From Prosthecochloris ethylica (GTDB lineage: Bacteria; Bacteroidota; Chlorobiia; Chlorobiales; Chlorobiaceae): DNA of 11,505 nt. The stretch lies in assembly GCF_015234275.1 (NCBI RefSeq), contig NZ_JADGII010000033.1; one strand, written 5' to 3'. Of this stretch, positions 6,899 to 11,505 are shown one piece after another. The notes under the pieces were generated by a model, which saw nothing but the letters and a program-made list of their open reading frames with translations, was not told where the DNA came from and made no database searches. A program made the position numbers and the translations under genes. How positions within the stretch are numbered: position 1 is the stretch's first letter; each line of letters opens with the position of its first letter.

Positions 6899-8156
6899 GA
6901 ATAGTTTGTTTTATGTCGGTCATCAGTTCCTGAACACTCTCCCAGCGCCGTGCACCCCGGGAAAACAGCCGTTCTGCCAGCGCAGTGGCCTCCCTGCCTC
7001 CGGTATAATCCCGTCCTCCGACACCTTCAGCTATCCAGACCGGTCTGCCGGCATCGAGCGCAGCTTCGGCAATCGACAGGTTCACCAGGTTTCCGGGACC
7101 GAAAGGCACATCGCTGACGACGACACCATCGGCACCCAGGGCCAGCAGGCGGGCTTTTTTCGCCGCGTCATCACTCACCGCGGCAAATGGATGTTCGAAC
7201 ACCGCTTCGACCCCGAGCGCTTTCGCGGCTTCGGCATCCGAATCCATCCTGTTGAGCACACCGGTCGTCACCCGGTACCCGTGCAGCCCGAGACGGCGGA
7301 AAAGCTCGATACCCGTACCACCACCGGCAATCACGTGCAAGGTTGTCGCCGGGTTCCCTGTTGCGTTCGCCCCCTCGAGAACACCCGTCACATTCACGAA
7401 ACCGGTAACCGGATCCTGCTGCACCTGAAGATCGCAATCATAGACCCGGCTGAGCACAGGAACCTGCAGCACGTCAGCCGGCGACCCGGCAGCGACAACG
7501 GAGCCGCTGTTCATGAGTATCAGCCGGTCCGCGATTTCAGATGAAAGACTGAGGTCATGGCTGACCAGCACGACGGTCATACCGTGCTCCCGGTTCAGGC
7601 GCCGGAGAATGCGCAGCACCTCGTAACGATGATTGATATCGAGATGGGAAATCGACTCGTCAAGCATGATCATGCCGGGTTCCTGGGCAAGAACCATAGC
7701 CAGAATAACCCGCTGCTGCTCTCCCCCGCTCAGTTCCATAAAATAACGGTCCCTGAGGTGGAGGACGTCTGTGTAGATCATCGAGCGCTCGATGATCTCG
7801 TAATCCGCTTCACCGAGTACCTTCCACGGAGCGGAACTGCCGCTTCTGCCGTTCATGACGATCTGAGCGACCGTATATGCCATGGGTGACTCGACTTTCT
7901 GCGGCACGACCCCAAGCAGAGCCGCCCGCGACGACGGCCTGAGCTTCGTGACATCATGACCGAACAGCTCGATCCTGCCCGATTGCGGTTTCAGCAACGC
8001 TGCAACGGTTTTCAGCAGGGTGCTCTTGCCGCAGCCGTTCGGCCCGATCAGCACCACGAACTCCCCCTTGTCGACCCTCAGGGAAATCCCGTCGAGCACC
8101 GACCTGCCACCATATCCAGCAGTAACACCATCGACAACAAGAGCAGGCTGAAGCAT
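6885..8156 (-). CDS. btuD: Corrinoid ABC importer ATPase with C-terminal extra domain
   Basis: This ATPase drives uptake of B12 or related corrinoids through BtuC. Residues 1-255 form a standard ABC domain: Walker A GPNGCGKST (38-46), Q-loop Q86, signature LSGGEQQRV (142-150), Walker B IMLDE (163-167; followed by Ser where Pro is usual) and switch His H200. Plain BtuD is about 250 aa, so 423 aa means an appended domain of about 155 residues (268-423). It starts LHVIAGGGTGIELFRRLGLH and contains GVLNRMDSDAEAAKALGV and VVVSDVPFGPGNLVNL, suggesting a Rossmann-like alpha/beta fold. Similar tails occur on some B12-type ATPases, as I recall; their role is not established. The ATG lies 4 nt from a degenerate heptamer array and has no Shine-Dalgarno. 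It is 60 bp after btuC and overlaps cbiR by 14 nt. Iron-siderophore or haem transport is the alternative, made unlikely by the cob neighbours. Confidence 0.88.
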   Translation of the reverse strand: MLQPALVVDGVTAGYGGRSVLDGISLRVDKGEFVVLIGPNGCGKSTLLKTVAALLKPQSGRIELFGHDVTKLRPSSRAALLGVVPQKVESPMAYTVAQIVMNGRSGSSAPWKVLGEADYEIIERSMIYTDVLHLRDRYFMELSGGEQQRVILAMVLAQEPGMIMLDESISHLDINHRYEVLRILRRLNREHGMTVVLVSHDLSLSSEIADRLILMNSGSVVAAGSPADVLQVPVLSRVYDCDLQVQQDPVTGFVNVTGVLEGANATGNPATTLHVIAGGGTGIELFRRLGLHGYRVTTGVLNRMDSDAEAAKALGVEAVFEHPFAAVSDDAAKKARLLALGADGVVVSDVPFGPGNLVNLSIAEAALDAGRPVWIAEGVGGRDYTGGREATALAERLFSRGARRWESVQELMTDIKQTIHDRV

Positions 8157-8160
8157 AAAA

Positions 8161-8198
8161 TCGTGAATCGTTAGTCGTGAATGGTAAATAGTGAATAG
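8161..8198. repeat. Degenerate heptamer array in the btuC-btuD gap
   Basis: Consecutive 7-nt steps read TCGTGAA, TCGTTAG, TCGTGAA, TGGTAAA, TAGTGAA and a final TAG. The GTGANNN pattern in heptamer register matches the intact array at 11325-11371. On the coding (minus) strand it lies immediately before the btuD start codon, with only 4 nt (TTTT) between, where a ribosome-binding site would be expected. It looks like an old, decayed member of the same repeat class. Confidence 0.7.
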
Positions 8199-8216
8199 CG
8201 CCAGATCAACATTTTT

Positions 8217-9257
8217 TCAAGCTATCCACGCGCTCTTCATCCTCCGCTGCAGGATCAGCAGAAAGAACGGGCCTCCTGCCAGGGCGGTAATGACCCCGAC
8301 CGGCATCTCGATGGGAGCGAGCATCGTGCGTGCCAGGGCATCGCACAGCACGAGAAACGTTCCGCCCGCAGCTGCAGACAGCGGAATGAGCCAGCGGTGA
8401 TCAGGACCGAAGATGGCGCGGGTCACATGGGGTACGATCAGCCCCACAAATCCGATCATCCCTCCGATCGACACGGCTGTCGCCGCCATGAGCGTTGCCG
8501 ACAGCAAACCTCCGAGAATGACGAGATCGGCATTCATACCCTGGTAATGCGCCATGTCACGGCCGAGCGTCAGCGCGTTGAACCTGGACGACAGCATCCA
8601 CGACATCAGAAACCCTGCACTGATCAGCATGCCTGAAACCGTCCGCTGTTCGAGCGGCACAGGCTGCAGATTGCCGAGCATCCACCAGATCACGTTGTGC
8701 AGACCCTCGACACTCGCCGTCGAGACCAGGAACATGATCAGGCTCGAACAGATAGCGCTGACAATAACTCCACTGAGAATGAGACTGTACACGGAAGGTG
8801 CCCCGCCGCTTCCGCGGCTGGCGATGCCATAGACCAGAAAAAGGGTGAGAACGGCAGATACGAACGCCGACACGGGAAGACTCAGCGGCACAAATGCAAC
8901 CGCCCCGAACAGGATCGCCAGCGCGGCGCCAAGACCTGCCCCGCCGCTCACACCGAGCACATACGGTTCGGCCAGTGGATTTCTCAGAATAGCCTGGAAG
9001 ACCACACCCGACACCGACAGCGCACCGCCAACCATCACGCCCATGACCAGGCGGTTGAGCCGCAGGTTCAGCACAGCCTTCCCAACCGGGCTCTGCAGAT
9101 CCGGCAGCCCGGCCCCACTCGACCCGAGCAGGAGCGACAGAACCAGCAGCAGCGGAACAGCCACCAGAAAAAGGACAAGTCGTCCCGCAGAAACAGCCCT
9201 GATGCCAAGAAGCGCTGTAGGTTTGATGGTTGTATCTGCAGTTCGTGTTTTCTTCAT
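8217..9257 (-). CDS. btuC: Corrinoid ABC importer permease (FecCD/BtuC family)
   Basis: An inner-membrane permease of 346 aa, the usual length for BtuC/FecCD proteins, with about ten hydrophobic segments. Family motifs are LRLNRLVMGVMVGGALSVSG followed by FQAILRNPLAEPYVLGVSGG (residues about 64-105). The C-terminal half has GGMIGFVGLIVPHVTRAIFG, the cytoplasmic loop that contacts the ATPase, then PIEMPVGVITALAGGPFFL. The protein forms the translocation path for corrinoid delivered by a periplasmic binding protein (BtuF), which is not in this window. It starts 10 nt after cbiB without a visible Shine-Dalgarno and is followed by btuD after 60 bp. Substrate is assigned from the cob context; sequence alone would also fit iron-siderophore or haem permeases. 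Confidence 0.9.
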   Translation of the reverse strand: MKKTRTADTTIKPTALLGIRAVSAGRLVLFLVAVPLLLVLSLLLGSSGAGLPDLQSPVGKAVLNLRLNRLVMGVMVGGALSVSGVVFQAILRNPLAEPYVLGVSGGAGLGAALAILFGAVAFVPLSLPVSAFVSAVLTLFLVYGIASRGSGGAPSVYSLILSGVIVSAICSSLIMFLVSTASVEGLHNVIWWMLGNLQPVPLEQRTVSGMLISAGFLMSWMLSSRFNALTLGRDMAHYQGMNADLVILGGLLSATLMAATAVSIGGMIGFVGLIVPHVTRAIFGPDHRWLIPLSAAAGGTFLVLCDALARTMLAPIEMPVGVITALAGGPFFLLILQRRMKSAWIA

Positions 9258-9267
9258 GGTATAGCGG

Positions 9268-10233
9268 TCATTGTGTCAGTACCGCCTGCATCACCAGGCG
9301 TACGCCGATGCCCAACATAAGAAAAAGAAACGATGTCACCATCATCAGGCGAACCGCTTCTCTGACGGTCTGTATACTGCACGCTCCGTGCCTGATGCCG
9401 AGAAATGGCAGGTTGCGCTGTATGCCGCCATAGCTTCTCGGGCCACCGAACCGCATGCCGAGCGCACCGGCATATGCCGCTTCCGGATACCCTGCATTGG
9501 GGCTCGCGTGCAGGCGAGCCGTACGCACGACTGACGGAAGCACCTCTGCACTGCGCAGCCGCATGAAAAATGCCGCAAGAGCGATCACCGGAACGGTCAG
9601 GCGGGAAGGCAGGTAATTCACCAGGTCATCGAGCCGTGCAGCAGCCCATCCGAACTCACGATAACGTTCATTCCGGTATCCGAACATGGAATCAAGCGTA
9701 TTGACCGCTTTATAGGCCACCGCTCCGATCGGGCCGAACAGCATCCCGAACAACAAAGGAGCGGTTACACCGTCCACGGTATTTTCGGCAACACTTTCCA
9801 CTGCCGCCAGCGAGACCTCGCTCTCATCCATCGTCGCGGTATCCCGACCGACAATCATCCCCACACACTCACGGGCCCGTTCGAGATTGCCACTCTGCAG
9901 TGGACCGGTCACGGCAGACGCATGCCCGGCAAGGTCGCGCGCAGCAAAACAGAAATACAGCATCATAACGCCCCCCCACCACTCGAGAAGCGGATGAACG
10001 AGACCGCAAAGCATCAAGAGCAGTTGAGCGACCCCAACCGTCGAGCCGACGATCACGATGACCGCGGCAATGCCGGCCGCCCTGAGCGGCAGCCTCTGCC
10101 AGCGCCTCAGCAGATGTTCGACATGCAGCGCGAAAGCCCCGACCAGCCGAACGGGATGAGGCAGAAAACGGGGATCTCCAATAAGCAGGTCAAGCAGGAA
10201 AGCAGCTGCAAGCTGTCCTTCGAGGCCTGTCAT
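9268..10233 (-). CDS. cbiB: Adenosylcobinamide-phosphate synthase
   Basis: CbiB (CobD in the Pseudomonas naming) is an inner-membrane enzyme that joins (R)-1-amino-2-propanol O-2-phosphate to adenosylcobyric acid, giving adenosylcobinamide phosphate. The 321-aa product has the family length and motifs: DLLIGDPRFLPHPVRLVG (15-32), GRDTATMDESEV, SVAENTVDGVTAPLLFG, KAVNTLDSMFGYRNERY, RLDDLVNYLPSRLT and SPNAGYPEAAYAGALG. Several hydrophobic segments fit a polytopic membrane protein. Its ATG overlaps the cobD stop as ATGA, so the two genes that make and use the aminopropanol-phosphate linker are translationally coupled. Confidence 0.96.
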   Translation of the reverse strand: MTGLEGQLAAAFLLDLLIGDPRFLPHPVRLVGAFALHVEHLLRRWQRLPLRAAGIAAVIVIVGSTVGVAQLLLMLCGLVHPLLEWWGGVMMLYFCFAARDLAGHASAVTGPLQSGNLERARECVGMIVGRDTATMDESEVSLAAVESVAENTVDGVTAPLLFGMLFGPIGAVAYKAVNTLDSMFGYRNERYREFGWAAARLDDLVNYLPSRLTVPVIALAAFFMRLRSAEVLPSVVRTARLHASPNAGYPEAAYAGALGMRFGGPRSYGGIQRNLPFLGIRHGACSIQTVREAVRLMMVTSFLFLMLGIGVRLVMQAVLTQ

Positions 10234-11324
10234 GCACTTGCGGTTTCAGCTTCTGAACCGACAAGCTGAAACTGCTCGAGCAGCAGATCGTTTTCTTCAG
10301 GCTTACGGATGGAAAAACGGAAATAATTATCCTCCAGACCGGGAAAATTGCGGCAGTCACGCACGTACATATTCTTTTCGATCAGGTAGTCGAGCAGTTC
10401 ATCGAGCGAAGAACCGCTGTTCCAGTGCGCAAGAAAGAAGTTGGCCGCATACCCCCTGATATCGATATCCGGCATTTTCTGTACCTGCTTGAATATCTTG
10501 GCTCGTTCAGATGTAATCAGGCGGCGCACCTCCTGCTCGAAATCACCGGCATGAACAAGCTCGGCTGCAACAGCTTCCGCAATGGCATTCACCGTCCAGG
10601 GCTCCTTGAAACGCAGGAGAAGACGGATGGTATCGGGATGTGCCATCGCCCCGCCAAGGCGCAAACCCGGAAGCGCATAGAACTTGGTCAAAGAATTGAG
10701 TACAATGACGTTCTTGAACGCACGGACATCCTTCATCAGCGATGCACCGGGAAAATCATCGACAAACTGGATGAACGCTTCATCTATGACAAACCATTTG
10801 TCAGGAAAACGGCTTGCAAGGGCAAGCAGGGTCTCTTTCGGAAAACGGGTTCCGGTCGGATTGTTCGGATTTGCGGCAAACAGGGCATCGACATCGCGCA
10901 TCTTTTCAGCGATCTGTTCGATACCGGGAAGGGCGAACTGGTTTTGCTCCTCGAGCCTGAAATAGGTAACCCGAGCTCCCGCAAGGCGGCTTGCCCGCTC
11001 GTAATCGAAAAACGACGGCGCAAACACCATGACCCGCTTAAAACCCAATGCCCGGGGAATCAGGTAGATCCCTTCGACCGCCCCGTTGAGAGGCAAAACC
11101 GTATCTGGATCGAGATCGAAACGGCGGGTATAGAACTCCCTGAGCCCGCTGCCGTCAATTGCCGGATAACGATGGAGGGCAAATGAATCCAGAGGAGTTT
11201 CGGGTAGCTGGGGGGAAAGCGGGCTGATATTGACGCTGAAATCAATCACAGGCCGGTTGCCGACGCAATAACGGCGGTCAGGCTCGCCTCCATGTTCATG
11301 ATGAAACAGATGGTCTCTGGTCAT
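10230..11324 (-). CDS. cobD: L-threonine-O-3-phosphate decarboxylase (PLP-dependent)
   Basis: This PLP enzyme decarboxylates L-threonine-O-3-phosphate to (R)-1-amino-2-propanol O-2-phosphate, the linker used by CbiB. The 364-aa product is a fold-type I aminotransferase-like protein. It has HGGEPDRR near the N terminus, IDFSVNISPL (27-36), NPNNPTG (152-158), DEAF (181-184), the Schiff-base lysine K214 in SLTKFYALPGLRLGG, and FRFSIRKPEEN near the end (R340 for the substrate carboxyl or phosphate). The ATG at 11324 fits because HGG is normally close to the N terminus and no other ATG, GTG or TTG lies between it and the in-frame stop at 11423-11421. The 5' side of the ATG is directly the heptamer array, with no Shine-Dalgarno. 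Histidinol-phosphate aminotransferase is the alternative, unlikely beside cbiB. It is the first gene of the operon in this window. The name cobC is used in some schemes. Confidence 0.93.
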   Translation of the reverse strand: MTRDHLFHHEHGGEPDRRYCVGNRPVIDFSVNISPLSPQLPETPLDSFALHRYPAIDGSGLREFYTRRFDLDPDTVLPLNGAVEGIYLIPRALGFKRVMVFAPSFFDYERASRLAGARVTYFRLEEQNQFALPGIEQIAEKMRDVDALFAANPNNPTGTRFPKETLLALASRFPDKWFVIDEAFIQFVDDFPGASLMKDVRAFKNVIVLNSLTKFYALPGLRLGGAMAHPDTIRLLLRFKEPWTVNAIAEAVAAELVHAGDFEQEVRRLITSERAKIFKQVQKMPDIDIRGYAANFFLAHWNSGSSLDELLDYLIEKNMYVRDCRNFPGLEDNYFRFSIRKPEENDLLLEQFQLVGSEAETASA

Positions 11325-11371
11325 TTCGTGATTCGTGATTCGTGATTCGTGATTCGTGATTCGTGATTCGT
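11325..11371. repeat. Tandem heptamer array TTCGTGA next to the cobD start
   Basis: Six perfect copies of TTCGTGA plus a 5-nt partial copy. The array begins at the base adjoining the cobD ATG (11324) and so fills the whole region where a ribosome-binding site would lie. On the cobD coding strand it reads TCACGAA, which is open in all frames; on the plus strand it gives TGA stops in every frame. A change in unit number would shift distal leader sequence by 7 nt. Confidence 0.97.
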
Positions 11372-11450
11372 AGGGAAAAGCTACAGGCGTCTGATGCAGA
11401 ATGCCGATATTTAATTTACGTTATTTTACGTATTTTCGCCAATCTCTTAT
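11372..11450 (-). promoter_or_regulatory. AT-rich segment, possible promoter of the cob operon
   Basis: This 79-bp piece between two heptamer arrays is the only unique sequence upstream of cobD in the window. On the minus strand TTGGCG (11442-11437) and TAAATT (11418-11413) could be -35 and -10 elements with an 18-nt spacer. The repeated motif ACGTAAA occurs twice. The match is weak. No cobalamin riboswitch features are seen, and the segment is too short to hold one. The true promoter could lie beyond the window. Confidence 0.22.
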
Positions 11451-11505
11451 AGTGACCAGTGACCAGTGACCAGTGACCAGTGACCAGTGACCAGTGACCA
11501 GTGAC
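11451..11505. repeat. Tandem heptamer array AGTGACC (right edge)
   Basis: Seven full copies of AGTGACC and a 6-nt partial copy up to the window end, so it likely continues. The unit is the exact reverse complement (up to rotation) of the GTCACTG unit at 1-83, so the two edge arrays are in inverted orientation around the block 84-11450. Confidence 0.98.

Noticed and set aside
10425..11186. Plus-strand open frame of about 250 codons antisense to cobD
   Set aside because: cobD shows complete PLP-enzyme motifs on the other strand; the antisense frame has none and is a shadow.
11372..11450. Cobalamin riboswitch in front of the cob operon
   Set aside because: Only 79 bp of unique sequence is available, AT-rich and without the conserved box or paired stems; a riboswitch needs about 200 nt. 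One could still exist beyond the window.
1..11505. Composite transposon bounded by terminal inverted repeats
   Set aside because: The edge arrays are simple tandem heptamers rather than transposon ends and no transposase or recombinase is encoded between them.

Overview
The window carries two functional blocks on opposite strands, bounded at both ends by tandem heptamer arrays. The gene set suggests a Gram-negative anaerobe or phototroph: cobamide late-pathway genes, a BtuCD importer, a CbiR-type remodelling enzyme and outer-membrane usher secretion. The heptamer arrays resemble those I associate with green sulfur bacteria (Chlorobiaceae). That placement is inference; no marker gene in the window proves it.

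Block 1, minus strand: a compact cobamide operon read from right to left. It runs cobD (threonine-phosphate decarboxylase, 11324-10230), cbiB (cobinamide-phosphate synthase, 10233-9268), btuC (permease, 9257-8217), btuD (ATPase with a C-terminal extra domain, 8156-6885) and cbiR (remodelling phosphodiesterase, 6898-6056). Most junctions are 4-14 nt overlaps or short gaps. cobU (cobinamide kinase/guanylyltransferase, 599-72) lies on the same strand further downstream. Together the genes import corrinoids, open the nucleotide loop of unsuitable cobamides, make and attach the aminopropanol-phosphate linker, and activate the product to GDP-cobinamide. CobS, CobT and BtuF are not in the window.

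Block 2, plus strand: a four-gene chaperone-usher fimbrial operon between cbiR and cobU. It holds two paralogous subunits (1365-1997, 2003-2599), a periplasmic chaperone (2596-3414) and an outer-membrane usher with a C-terminal carboxypeptidase-regulatory-like domain (3441-6107). A near-perfect sigma-54 promoter (1288-1303) sits in front of it, and the first subunit gene has the only strong Shine-Dalgarno sequence in the window. The usher and cbiR ends overlap tail to tail by 52 bp. The layout looks as though a fimbrial operon was placed inside an ancestral cob operon.

Region 600-1287 holds no convincing intact gene, only a possible minus-strand gene remnant and AT-rich promoter-proximal DNA. 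Heptamer arrays with a shared GTGANNN core occur at 1-83, 8161-8198 (degenerate), 11325-11371 and 11451-11505. They sit at gene boundaries: one supplies the cobU stop codon, and two occupy the ribosome-binding position in front of cobD and btuD.
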